From JAFGHJ01 sp964606065 (GTDB lineage: Bacteria > Hydrothermota > UBA3072): a stretch of 64,000 nt of DNA. The position numbers and the translations under genes are program-made. Within the stretch, counting starts at the first letter, position 1. Every line of letters starts with the position of its first letter. The stretch spans positions 124,001 through 188,000 of the forward strand of contig CAZSEX010000001.1 in assembly GCA_964606065.1 (NCBI GenBank). Reading direction: 5' to 3'. Below the pieces are notes generated by a model. It did not search any database. It had not been told where the DNA came from and saw only the letters and a list, made by a program, of their open reading frames with translations. Shown here in pieces: positions 43,400 through 52,012 of this stretch.

Positions 43400-44194
43400 T
43401 TGATAAAAAAAAGAGGTTCTTTTTCCTTAAAAATTATCGTCTTAGGCTCTGGAAGTTGTGTTCCTTCTCATAAAAGATATCCCGCTTCCTATTTTTTTTA
43501 CCCGTTTAACTCAAATGAAAACTGGCTTGTCGATATAGGCGAGGGAGCTCTTTTTCGACTGTCGGAAGCTGGTTTATCTTACAAGGAAATAGACAGGATA
43601 TTTGTAAGCCACACCCACCCCGATCACATCGGAGCGCTTGTATCATTACTGCTTGCTTTAAATTACACTCCCGGCTTTAAACGGGAAAAACCTTTATATA
43701 TATACGGTCCCGAAGACGTCGGCGAATATCTTCAAATGCATCTAAAATTTGCTCCTTATTTGAAGAGTAGTTTTCCGATGGAGTTTATTCCGGTCTTACC
43801 GGACCATAAAATGGAAATCAAAAACTGTTTATTGGAGACGAAAAAAATGAAGCATTTTAACCCGACTCTGGGCTATAGATGGGATTTCGGAAGGTGTGCT
43901 GTGGTTTATGGAGCTGACGGCGGTTTTTCGAAAACTCTGATTCAACTTGCTTACGACGCGGATTTTTTGATTCTGGAGAGTTCTTACCCTGCAGAGAAAC
44001 CTGTGACCGGCCACCTAACAACAAAGGAGGCGGGGGAGATCGCAAGAGAAGCAAGAGCTAAGCGATTGATGCTAACCCACTTTTATCCTGAAGTTGCGGA
44101 GATGGATGTTGGAGACATAAAAAAAGAAGTAAAATTATCCGGTTACGAAGGAGAAATTATCGCGGCAAAGGATTTAATGACACTACAGGTATAA
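43400..44194 (+). CDS. RNase Z-like metallo-beta-lactamase fold protein
   Basis: 264 residues from a TTG just after the previous stop. LKIIVLGSGSCVPSHKRYPAS, VSHTHPDHIGAL (HxHxDH), ADGGFSKTL and LMLTHFYPEVAEM with the final metal ligands match the RNase Z/ElaC branch. It lacks the flexible exosite arm of true tRNase Z in the expected place, so it may be a phosphodiesterase of a related type. No strong Shine-Dalgarno sequence. The following SmsB gene converges, 41 bp away. Confidence 0.82.
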   Translation: MIKKRGSFSLKIIVLGSGSCVPSHKRYPASYFFYPFNSNENWLVDIGEGALFRLSEAGLSYKEIDRIFVSHTHPDHIGALVSLLLALNYTPGFKREKPLYIYGPEDVGEYLQMHLKFAPYLKSSFPMEFIPVLPDHKMEIKNCLLETKKMKHFNPTLGYRWDFGRCAVVYGADGGFSKTLIQLAYDADFLILESSYPAEKPVTGHLTTKEAGEIAREARAKRLMLTHFYPEVAEMDVGDIKKEVKLSGYEGEIIAAKDLMTLQV

Positions 44195-44235
44195 ATTTAT
44201 GAAGGTGTTCGATGTGAAATTGAATGTTATTAAAA

Positions 44236-45348
44236 TTAAACGCCTTCGCCCGAGGTGGCTATTTCTATCAATTCGTCCAGTTTTTTCTCAAGGTTGGCGG
44301 GTAATCCGCGGATACCCTTCTCCAGGAAACCTCTTATCAAAAGAGCTCTCGAGGTTTCTTCGTCGAGTCCTCGCGACATGAGGTAATTAAGCTGCTCTCC
44401 GGCGATTTTACCAATTGAAGCCTCATGCGAAAGTTCTGTATCCATAATATTCGCTTTTAACTCGGGTATTGTATAGACCGAACTTTTATCATCGAGAAGC
44501 AAGCCGTTACATTCAGTATGTCCTCTTGTGTCTTTTTCGTTACCTTCAATGTAAGCTCTGGAGATAACACGACTACTTTTCAGCGCGATTCTGCTTATTA
44601 TTTCGCAGTTAGCTCCTTTACCATTTAAAATCCCCCTGGTTCCCATATCAATCGTAGAACCGGATTTTCCATATATAACAGAGCTGAATTTACCCACAGC
44701 CCCGTCAGAGAAGTAGGCTACCGGGTTGCTCTGGATTTTCTTTACCCGGGTTAAAGCAATATAATTCGAAGTGAAAACGGCATCTTTCCCAACATCTGTA
44801 GCCGTTCTCGGATATACTACAGTTTCCGCCCCCCAATCGTGAATCATGGTATAAGTAAGTTCCGCTTTTTCCCGAATAAACATCTCGGTAATGGCGATAT
44901 GATTTCCCATGGTTACCAGATTGCCTGTGGCGCAGCCGTTTATAATATTTAACTCTGAAAGCGGTTCAAGAACGATAATATTGTGAAGCACCTGTTTGAA
45001 TCCCTGATTATGAAGAAAAAAACAGGATTGAAAAGGTGCTTCAATTTTGGCTCCTTCTTTAACGTATATAAAACTACCGAGTAACTCTTTCTGAGTTGAA
45101 ACTTCTCTGGTGTACTCATCCTGTTCTCTTTTTACAAGAGAAAACATCAGACTCTTTACCCAGTCATATACTTCGACAGCGAAAGAAATGGGCATTACAA
45201 TAAGGTCTTCTTCATTCGATGAAGACTCTGCGGTGTTATTGTCGGCGATAAGAAAAGATCCGGATCTTTTTGTTTTCCCTGTTATGTCAAAGCCAACCCG
45301 GGTCAGGTTCGCAATCTCTGCTTCTAAATTTTTGTCAAGTTTTTTCAC
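44236..45348 (-). CDS. SufB/SufD-like Fe-S scaffold subunit (SmsB)
   Basis: 370 residues of the SufB/SufD beta-helix family (NNTAESSSNEEDLIVMPISF, HNIIVLEPLSELNIINGCATG, GHTECNGLLLDDKSSVYTIPEL, ELSHEASIGKIAGEQLNYLMSRGLDEETSRALLIRGFL). It is shorter than SufB (about 470), and only one such gene accompanies the ATPase. This is the composition of the minimal SMS system of anaerobes and archaea, in which one SmsB and one SmsC build clusters. The start overlaps smsC by 14 bp. Confidence 0.87.
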   Translation of the reverse strand: MKKLDKNLEAEIANLTRVGFDITGKTKRSGSFLIADNNTAESSSNEEDLIVMPISFAVEVYDWVKSLMFSLVKREQDEYTREVSTQKELLGSFIYVKEGAKIEAPFQSCFFLHNQGFKQVLHNIIVLEPLSELNIINGCATGNLVTMGNHIAITEMFIREKAELTYTMIHDWGAETVVYPRTATDVGKDAVFTSNYIALTRVKKIQSNPVAYFSDGAVGKFSSVIYGKSGSTIDMGTRGILNGKGANCEIISRIALKSSRVISRAYIEGNEKDTRGHTECNGLLLDDKSSVYTIPELKANIMDTELSHEASIGKIAGEQLNYLMSRGLDEETSRALLIRGFLEKGIRGLPANLEKKLDELIEIATSGEGV

Positions 45349-46102
45349 CTGTTCGAGATTCCTTAATACATCTTACAAAACCGTATTTTTTTACCTGATC
45401 AAAAATATCGAGAGGAGAGCCAAAACACTTGACTTTACCGTTCACAATAACATATCCCTTGTCGGCATGTAACTCTTCAAGAATCATTCCCGAATGAGTG
45501 ACAATTATACCGCTGTTTTTTCTTTCTCTTATAAGTTTATCTTTTTGCAGTAGTTTTCTGATAATACTCACCATCAATTTTATGTTGTCTACATCTACGC
45601 CCGAATCGGGCTCATCAAGCATGACGAGTTGCGGATTCTGGGCTACAAGTTGCAAAAGCTCATTTTTTCTTCTTTCCCCCCCGGAAAACCCAACATTGAT
45701 TTCTCTCTCTAAATAATTTTCCATCCCTGCTTTTCTGGCAACTTCCTCGGGGGCTTTTTCATCCGAAACCATAGCTTTTAAAAGAACTCTGAGAGAAACG
45801 CCTTCCACTACAGGAGGATGTTGAAAGGCGAGTCCTATACCGGCTTTTGCTCTTGCCGTAAGATTCCAATCAAGAATCGAATTACCCCTGAAAAGTATAT
45901 CCCCTTCTACGACTTTATATTCCGGTAATCCCATAATGGCGTTTACCAGTGTGGTTTTTCCCGAACCGTTCGGACCAAAAACGATGTGAGTTTCTCCTTC
46001 CTTCACCGTCATGTCGAGTCCCTGAAGAAGACACTTACCCCCGACTTCAACACCGAGCCTTTTAACTTCTAACAAAACACCCTTATCTTCAGAATCAGAC
46101 AT
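45335..46102 (-). CDS. SufC-like ABC ATPase (SmsC)
   Basis: 255 residues from the ATG at 46102; an open frame upstream to 46150 is repeat-derived. Walker A GPNGSGKTTL, Q-loop LAFQHPPVVEGVS, signature FSGGERRKNELLQL and Walker B LVMLDEPDSGVDVD identify the SufC family. It powers the SmsB scaffold in Fe-S cluster assembly. No SufS, SufU or IscU gene is seen nearby. Overlap of 14 bp with smsB. Confidence 0.93.
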   Translation of the reverse strand: MSDSEDKGVLLEVKRLGVEVGGKCLLQGLDMTVKEGETHIVFGPNGSGKTTLVNAIMGLPEYKVVEGDILFRGNSILDWNLTARAKAGIGLAFQHPPVVEGVSLRVLLKAMVSDEKAPEEVARKAGMENYLEREINVGFSGGERRKNELLQLVAQNPQLVMLDEPDSGVDVDNIKLMVSIIRKLLQKDKLIRERKNSGIIVTHSGMILEELHADKGYVIVNGKVKCFGSPLDIFDQVKKYGFVRCIKESRTGEKT

Positions 46103-46167
46103 ATTGTTAATTTTAGCGTAAAAGGAATGGTTGTCAAGAGCCGACCGCAACCTCCAATAGGAACCAC

Positions 46168-46366
46168 AGGACTACACTGATTATCACAAGAAAATTGCAC
46201 CGCAGAGACACAAAGAACGCAAAGATTTTTACTGTCAATCTGTTTGTCGGGTGGGCTGTTTTTTACCCATCAACACCACTCACGTACTAACACATCAATT
46301 AAATTAAGCGATAACAAATCCTATTCCGATACAGCAATCATTCCTTCCGGGACAGGCTCAATAGAA
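46168..46366 (+). repeat. Dispersed repeat, forward copy
   Basis: Mate of 39719-39915 in opposite orientation (start ACTACACTGATTATCACAAG, middle AACGCAAAGATTTTTACTGT, CTGTTTGTCGGGTGGGCTG, end CCGATACAG and CAATAGAATAG). The two copies enclose the aspartate kinase to SmsBC segment. Downstream, CCATTCCACAGGACAG at 46390-46405 resembles the palindrome arm at 37956. Positions 46367-46484 hold no gene apart from the promoter noted next. Confidence 0.85.
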
Positions 46367-46425
46367 TAGAAGTTCTTGCGAAATATTTTCCCATTCCACA
46401 GGACAGACAAAGAAGTGGAGTTGAC

Positions 46426-46454
46426 TTGACTTTTCATAATAAAACTACTATAAT
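46426..46454 (+). promoter_or_regulatory. Strong sigma-70-type promoter of the hybrid kinase gene
   Basis: TTGACT (46426-46431), a 17-bp spacer and a perfect TATAAT (46449-46454). A second overlapping TTGACT at 46421 is spaced 22 bp. Only a weak Shine-Dalgarno-like ATAGGGGATA precedes the ATG at 46485. Confidence 0.75.
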
Positions 46455-46484
46455 TTTTAATAATATAGGGGATATATTAAAAAA

Positions 46485-48908
46485 ATGAAAAGATGTCTCG
46501 TGTTATTTATAGTGTTTTCTTTTTTTTGTACAACAGTTACACTCCCGGCTATTTTTGCTAATAGCACCAGAACGATAAAAACAGGTATTTATGAAAATGA
46601 ACCCAAGATATTCACAGATAATGAAAAACCTTCCGGTTTCTGGGTGGAACTTTTAAACCATATAGCTTTACGAGAAAATTGGAATATCGAGTGGGTACAT
46701 GGTACCTGGAATGAATGCCTGCAAAGATTGGAGGAAGGTAAAATAGATTTGATGCCGGATGTTGCCTATACAAAGGTGAGAGCAAAAAAATATGCTTTTC
46801 AGAACGAAACGGTTTTTATCAGCTGGGCGAGAGTCTATGTGCCGGTAGGTTCGGGGATTCAATCTTTTCTCGATCTTAATGGTAAAAGAATAGCGGTCTT
46901 AAAAGGCAGTGTTAATTATATAGGAATAGATGGGGTAAAGGAATTAACAGAAAAATTCGGGATCGAATGTATTTTCGTAGAAACAGATAATTATAACGAC
47001 GTGTTTAAACTATTGGAAAAAAAAGAAGCTGACGCGGGTGTTGTGAACAAAAATTTTGGCAACTTAAACGAAAAGGAATATAAAGTTAAAAGAACTGCCG
47101 TAGTTTTCCAGCCGGCGGATTTAAGATTTGCTTTTTCGAAAAAAACCGCTTTAACGCCTCTTTTGATTACAAGAACAGACCATAACATTAAAGAGATGAA
47201 GGCTAATAAGGGTTCGATATATTATAATTTATTGGAAAAACATTTTGAGGGACCGATTACTAAGAAACTTGTAATGCCCTCCTGGGTAAAGGAAACTATG
47301 TTCACAATCTGCGGTTTATTATTTTTTCTTTTGATGGTATCGATAGCATCCGGAATTCAGATCAAGAGAAAGACAAAACAGCTCAAAGAAAGCGAGGAGA
47401 GATACAAAACTTTGTTTGAAAATTCCCCGGAAGGTATACTTGTAGCCGAAGTTAAAAGTAAACGATTTTTATATGCCAACCCTGCGATATGTGATATGTT
47501 GGGATATTCTAAGGAGGAATTGCAACAAATGGGGGCATATGATATCTATCCGAAAGACTCGGTGAAAGATGTGGTTTCCGATTTCGAGGCTCAGGCGCGC
47601 GGGGAGAAAACTTTAGTTCCGCTTGTTCCCTGTTTACGAAAAGATGGTACAACAATATATACCGATATAGCTACAACTAAGATGAATATACAGGACAGGG
47701 AGTGCAACGTGGGTTTCTTTACGGACAAAACAGATTATAAAAAAGCCGAAGAAGAAAAAGAAAAAATAAATTTACAGTTACTACAGGCACAGAAGATGGA
47801 ATCTGTGGGTAGGTTGGCGGGAACAATCGCTCATGATTTTAATAACCTCCTGACAGCGATAATCGGCTACGGCAGTCTCCTCCGGGATGAAATTCCGCCC
47901 GGTGATTCTAAACGAGAGATGGTAGAAGAGATTCTTTTTGCTGCAAATCAGGCGGCAAGACTCACAGGTCAGCTTCTTACCTTTAGTCGGAAAAGTTCGA
48001 CAGAACTCGAAGTGATGGACTTTAATTCCGTAGTAAAGGAAGTTAAAGGTATGATCGACCGCTTGATCGGAGAAAATATCGTTTTTTCGAGTGATATCGC
48101 GAAAGGTTCAATAAAAATCAAGGGAGATACCACTCAAATAAAACAGGTGATTTTAAACTTGATTGTTAACGCGCGGGACGCGATGCCCAGGGGTGGAGAA
48201 TTATACATAAAGACAGAAAAAATTGCTATTGAAGATAGAGAAACCGATAGAATAACTTATTCTTACCCGGGAGAATTTGTTTGTTTAACAGTTTTGGACA
48301 CGGGCGAGGGAATGAGTAAGGATAAGCTGGCGAAAGTATTTGACCCATTCTACACAACAAAAGAAAAGGGAACCGGGCTCGGTTTGTCAGTGGCCCACGA
48401 AATTATAAAGAAGCATAATGGTTGGATAAACGTGGAAAGTGAAGTTTCTAAAGGATCCACATTTAAAGTTTACCTTCCTTTGTGTTATGAAGAAAAAGAA
48501 ACGAAAAGTAACGAAGTTATTTCTGTCGAAAAATTACGTGGAAAAGGAGAAACGATACTTGTCGTGGAAGACGAAGAGATTACGCGAGCGTTCATTTTGA
48601 AAGTTCTAAGGGAAAACGGATATTTCGTATTAGAGGCTGAGTGCCTCGAAGAGGCTAATGAGATTTACGAAGAAAATAAAGATAGGATAAAAATGGTTTT
48701 TAGCGACGTTGTTTTGTCGGACGGAAGTGGTTTGGCATTTGTCGAAAAACTTACCTCTAAAAACGAGAAACTTAAAGTTCTTCTAAGCAGTGGTTATATG
48801 GGTAATAAGGCTGAGATTTTACGTGTTGCCGGAAATAAATTTAACTTTTTAGAAAAACCATACGATGTTTCCCGACTATTGAAAAAAATTAAAGAAATTT
48901 TGTCTTGA
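46485..48908 (+). CDS. Hybrid sensor histidine kinase with periplasmic solute-binding domain
   Basis: 807 residues. Signal or anchor helix; SBP_bac_3-type periplasmic domain (about 30-260, TGIYENEPKIFTDNEKPSGF, DLMPDVAYTKVRAKKYAF); membrane helix about 271-293; PAS domain about 303-425 (RYKTLFENSPEGILVAEV); HisKA with His450 in GTIAHDFNNLLTAIIGYG; HATPase (NLIVNARDAMP, DTGEGMSKD, GTGLGLSVAHEI); and a C-terminal receiver domain with Asp741 (VFSDVVLSDGSG) and Lys in FLEKPYD. It should sense a small ligand in the periplasm and pass phosphate to an unknown output protein. Own strong promoter; the stop abuts the convergent PurF-like gene. Confidence 0.93.
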   Translation: MKRCLVLFIVFSFFCTTVTLPAIFANSTRTIKTGIYENEPKIFTDNEKPSGFWVELLNHIALRENWNIEWVHGTWNECLQRLEEGKIDLMPDVAYTKVRAKKYAFQNETVFISWARVYVPVGSGIQSFLDLNGKRIAVLKGSVNYIGIDGVKELTEKFGIECIFVETDNYNDVFKLLEKKEADAGVVNKNFGNLNEKEYKVKRTAVVFQPADLRFAFSKKTALTPLLITRTDHNIKEMKANKGSIYYNLLEKHFEGPITKKLVMPSWVKETMFTICGLLFFLLMVSIASGIQIKRKTKQLKESEERYKTLFENSPEGILVAEVKSKRFLYANPAICDMLGYSKEELQQMGAYDIYPKDSVKDVVSDFEAQARGEKTLVPLVPCLRKDGTTIYTDIATTKMNIQDRECNVGFFTDKTDYKKAEEEKEKINLQLLQAQKMESVGRLAGTIAHDFNNLLTAIIGYGSLLRDEIPPGDSKREMVEEILFAANQAARLTGQLLTFSRKSSTELEVMDFNSVVKEVKGMIDRLIGENIVFSSDIAKGSIKIKGDTTQIKQVILNLIVNARDAMPRGGELYIKTEKIAIEDRETDRITYSYPGEFVCLTVLDTGEGMSKDKLAKVFDPFYTTKEKGTGLGLSVAHEIIKKHNGWINVESEVSKGSTFKVYLPLCYEEKETKSNEVISVEKLRGKGETILVVEDEEITRAFILKVLRENGYFVLEAECLEEANEIYEENKDRIKMVFSDVVLSDGSGLAFVEKLTSKNEKLKVLLSSGYMGNKAEILRVAGNKFNFLEKPYDVSRLLKKIKEILS

Positions 48909-50309
48909 TTATTCTTTTCCCGTCCAGCAGTATGTGCAAAAATTGTTTTCGTCAAGACCGGTTGCTTTTAACATGTCTTCTAATCGCTGGTATTTAAGTG
49001 AGCTTACATTCAGGTCCTTTTCCATTTCCTTTATCATTAGGGAATATTGCCTGGAATCAGGATCGAGGTAAGGTTCGACATTTTCAATGTGTTTTCCGTG
49101 TATTTTTTTGATTATTCTTCTGGCGAATAATTCGTCTATTTTTCTCGTGGAGAAAAGATATTTGCATGGAAACATAAGAGCAGGACAGGCGGTTCTCACA
49201 TGTATTTCTTTTGCTCCTGCATTCCAGAGTTTAACAAGAAGATAGTTTTTTAATTGGGTCCCCCTTACAATCGAATCTTCGGTTATTATGAGCCTCTGGT
49301 TTTTAATCAGAGATTCCGCGGTTATCTGTTTCATTAACGCTACTAAATCTCTTCTCTCCTGAGTCGGGGGAACATAACTTCTTGCCCACCCCGGAGTATA
49401 TTTAAGCAGAGGTGTTTTTACAGGCATTCCCGATTCGTACGAATAGCCAAATGAGTAAGCTGTGCCTGAATCCGCTATTCCCGTGACAAGATCGGCGTCT
49501 GTGTTATCATTGCGCGCCATTAGTCTTCCGGAATCCTCTCTGAACTCTTCTACGTTTTTACCTTCGTATTCCGAAGCGGGGAATCCGGTATAAACGTAGA
49601 GAAAAGCGCATAGACGCAGGTCTTTGCCGGCTTCTTTTAACACTTCTGTTTTGTTCTCGGTCAAGAGCATTACTTCTCCGGGACCGAGAAATTTTTTTGT
49701 GGTAAACCCCAGGTTTTTATACGAACAGGTCTCCGAAACCACAATTTTAGCGCCCTTTTTTTCTCCTAAAACAAGAGGAGTTCTTCCGTATTTATCTCTT
49801 GCCGCATACAGCCCTTCTTTTCCTAAAAGAAGCAAGGACATGGAACCGTCGATACGCGACCGCATATATTTTATTCCATCGATCAGATTTTTTCCTTTGT
49901 TAATCAAATTTGCCACCAGTTCTATTTGGTTTGGGCAACCGTTTACCGTTTCGGAAAATATAGTGCCTTCAGAGGTTAATTCGTTTGCGAGTTCGATTTG
50001 GTTGTTAATGAAACCTGTGCCGCAGATAGAGTATTCTCCGAATTTTAGTCTGAGAATAAGAGGTTGGGTATCCCTGTCGCTTATTACTCCGATACCACAG
50101 TGACCTTCCATAAGCGCATAGTCGATATCTTCTAAAAATCTTGTTTTGAATTGCGCTTTTTCTATCGTGTGTATTTTTTTCTGCAGCTTTTTCCCGTCGA
50201 AGATTGCCAGCCCGCCGTATGAGGTTCCGAGATGAGAATGATAATCGGTCGCGTAAAAAAGGTCTTCCTTGCATTCTTTTTTTGTAACAATACCAACGAT
50301 TCCGCCCAT
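48909..50309 (-). CDS. Amidophosphoribosyltransferase-like protein without glutaminase nucleophile
   Basis: 466 residues with the two domains of PurF: an N-terminal Ntn glutaminase fold (DYHSHLGTSYGGLAIFDG, EGHCGIGVISDRDTQ) and a C-terminal PRTase domain with PRPP loop RLIITEDSIVRGTQL. The N terminus is MGGIVGIV; in true PurF the residue after Met is the catalytic Cys1 (MCGIVG), so glutamine hydrolysis should be impossible. I recall Bacteroidetes-type PurF paralogues that begin MGG in the same way. It may use ammonia, bind PRPP in regulation, or do something else. No other pur gene is adjacent. Confidence 0.85.
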   Translation of the reverse strand: MGGIVGIVTKKECKEDLFYATDYHSHLGTSYGGLAIFDGKKLQKKIHTIEKAQFKTRFLEDIDYALMEGHCGIGVISDRDTQPLILRLKFGEYSICGTGFINNQIELANELTSEGTIFSETVNGCPNQIELVANLINKGKNLIDGIKYMRSRIDGSMSLLLLGKEGLYAARDKYGRTPLVLGEKKGAKIVVSETCSYKNLGFTTKKFLGPGEVMLLTENKTEVLKEAGKDLRLCAFLYVYTGFPASEYEGKNVEEFREDSGRLMARNDNTDADLVTGIADSGTAYSFGYSYESGMPVKTPLLKYTPGWARSYVPPTQERRDLVALMKQITAESLIKNQRLIITEDSIVRGTQLKNYLLVKLWNAGAKEIHVRTACPALMFPCKYLFSTRKIDELFARRIIKKIHGKHIENVEPYLDPDSRQYSLMIKEMEKDLNVSSLKYQRLEDMLKATGLDENNFCTYCWTGKE

Positions 50310-50719
50310 TTTTTTGTTTTCCTCTCTTTTAGCATTAAAATGAATTTTTATTCAGCTATATTCAATAATATACAAGAGCTTATTATTTTTGCAAGTACAA
50401 AAAATTTGCCGCAAAGTTACAAAATTTTTAATTCGCAATGTTGGAAACAAACTCCAAAGCTACTTTTAATTCGGGGTTTGTCCCGTGGAAAGCAGGTAAA
50501 AGATGGCAAAAGCAACAATTCCAACCCATGAAAGACTAAAAAACAGCCCAATCATTCGTTAGAGTCATGTCACAGGGATATTAATCGTGCGAAAAACTCG
50601 ATATGGACCTTTGCGGATATCCGTTCTGTATTAAAAAGAGAACTGATTACAAATTTCGGCTTTGGAAAGTATTGATGTCTATGTCGAAGATTCGGTGTAT
50701 TTAACGATAGAAGGGAATA
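50310..50719. other. Intergenic region, possible decayed gene
   Basis: 410 bases with no intact gene. The left half is AT-rich. Around 50590-50760, two short frames give WTFADIRSVLKRELITNF and, after a shift, SIDVYVEDSVYLTIEG, which together look like a BON-domain remnant. It is weak evidence. The sequence around 50480-50496 (GGTTTGTCCCGTGGAA) recalls the palindrome arms at 37.9 kb. Confidence 0.3.
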
Positions 50720-52012
50720 CTAACGGCGAATTCTCTTCAAAGCTTCATTTAAAAGTTTTATAGCGCAGAATTTTCCGCACATCGAACAGGTCTCCTCGAA
50801 TTCAGGAGTCGTTTTATATCTTATTTCCTCGGCTTTTTTAGCGTCTATGACCAGTTTAAATTGCGTTTTCCAGTCCATTTTTTTTCTCGCGAGTGAAATT
50901 TCTCTATCCCAATCTTTCGCACCAGGAATACCCTTTGCTATATCACCCGCATGAGCGGCTATTCGTGCTGCAATTACACCTTTTTCGACATCTTCCAGGT
51001 CGGGTATCCCGAGGTGCTCTGAAGGTGTAACGTAACAGAGAAAATCGGCTCCGTAAGAAGCCGCCACAGCTCCGCCGATTGCCGAAACAATGTGATCGTA
51101 GCCGGGAGCAACGTCTGTAACCAAAGGTCCCAAAACGTAAAAAGGTGCTCCGTGGCAGACTTTTTTTTCGATTTTAACATTCATTTCGATTTCATTTATT
51201 GGGACATGACCGGGACCCTCGATTATGACTTGAACATCTCTTTCATGAGCTCTCTTAGTTAATTCTCCGAGAATACTCAACTCATGAAATTGGGCCCTAT
51301 CGGACGAATCTTCAATGGCGCCTGGGCGGAATCCGTCTCCCAGAGAAAGGGTTATATCATACTTAGAAGCGATGTCCAGAATTCTATCGAAGTTAGTATA
51401 TAAAGGGTTTTCTCTTTCGTTGTAAAGCATCCAGGTTAAGAGGAATGTTCCACCCCTTGAAACAACGTCCATTATTCTGCTTTGATTTCTGAGACGTTCG
51501 AAAGTTTCTATAGTAACTCCGCAGTGAAGAGTCATAAAGTCTACTCCCTCTTTTGCCTGTTCCTCGATAACTTCGAAGATTTTGTTCTCAGTCATGTGAA
51601 TTATACCACCATTTTCTTTAACGGCTTCTATTGCTGCTTGATATACGGGAACTGTACCAAGAGGCACAGATGTTTTTTTCAGGATTTCTTTTCTGATTTT
51701 CTTAATGTCTCCTCCGGTAGAAAGATCCATTATCGTATCGGCGCCAGCTTTCTCGGCTAAAATAGCTTTTTCTACTTCGAGATTTATGTCGGATTTATCA
51801 GTGGAAGTTCCAATATTGGCGTTTACTTTTGTGGTAAGAGGAAACCCGATTCCTGTCGGCTTTACGCCTTTTCGCTTCTCGTTTTTTGTTATTATTATTT
51901 TTCTCTCGAGAATATTTTCAACCAGAATATCGAGATTTATATTTTCCGAATCCGCAACTTTACGAACTATGGAAGGAACCCGTCCCTTTTTCAGTTCGGT
52001 AATAATTCCCAA
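50720..52012 (-). CDS. thiC: Phosphomethylpyrimidine synthase
   Basis: 430 residues, the short anaerobe-type form without the N-terminal extension of E. coli ThiC. The radical-SAM cluster site sits at the C terminus as ETCSMCGKFCAIK (C-x2-C-x3-C). ANIGTSTDKSDI, FMTLHCGVT, SLGDGFRPGAIEDSSD and EGPGHVPINEIEMNV are family signatures. It converts aminoimidazole ribotide to HMP-P for thiamine. No TPP riboswitch can lie directly upstream because the preceding gene ends at the base next to its start; it must be read through from the htrA operon. Confidence 0.97.
   Translation of the reverse strand: MGIITELKKGRVPSIVRKVADSENINLDILVENILERKIIITKNEKRKGVKPTGIGFPLTTKVNANIGTSTDKSDINLEVEKAILAEKAGADTIMDLSTGGDIKKIRKEILKKTSVPLGTVPVYQAAIEAVKENGGIIHMTENKIFEVIEEQAKEGVDFMTLHCGVTIETFERLRNQSRIMDVVSRGGTFLLTWMLYNERENPLYTNFDRILDIASKYDITLSLGDGFRPGAIEDSSDRAQFHELSILGELTKRAHERDVQVIIEGPGHVPINEIEMNVKIEKKVCHGAPFYVLGPLVTDVAPGYDHIVSAIGGAVAASYGADFLCYVTPSEHLGIPDLEDVEKGVIAARIAAHAGDIAKGIPGAKDWDREISLARKKMDWKTQFKLVIDAKKAEEIRYKTTPEFEETCSMCGKFCAIKLLNEALKRIRR

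Noticed and set aside
46103..46150. Upstream start of SmsC (MRSALDNHS...)
   Set aside because: Region is repeat-flanking sequence without family similarity; MSDSEDKG at 46102 fits better.
39719..46366. Composite transposon formed by the inverted repeats
   Set aside because: No transposase, integrase or target duplication is seen; contents are housekeeping genes.
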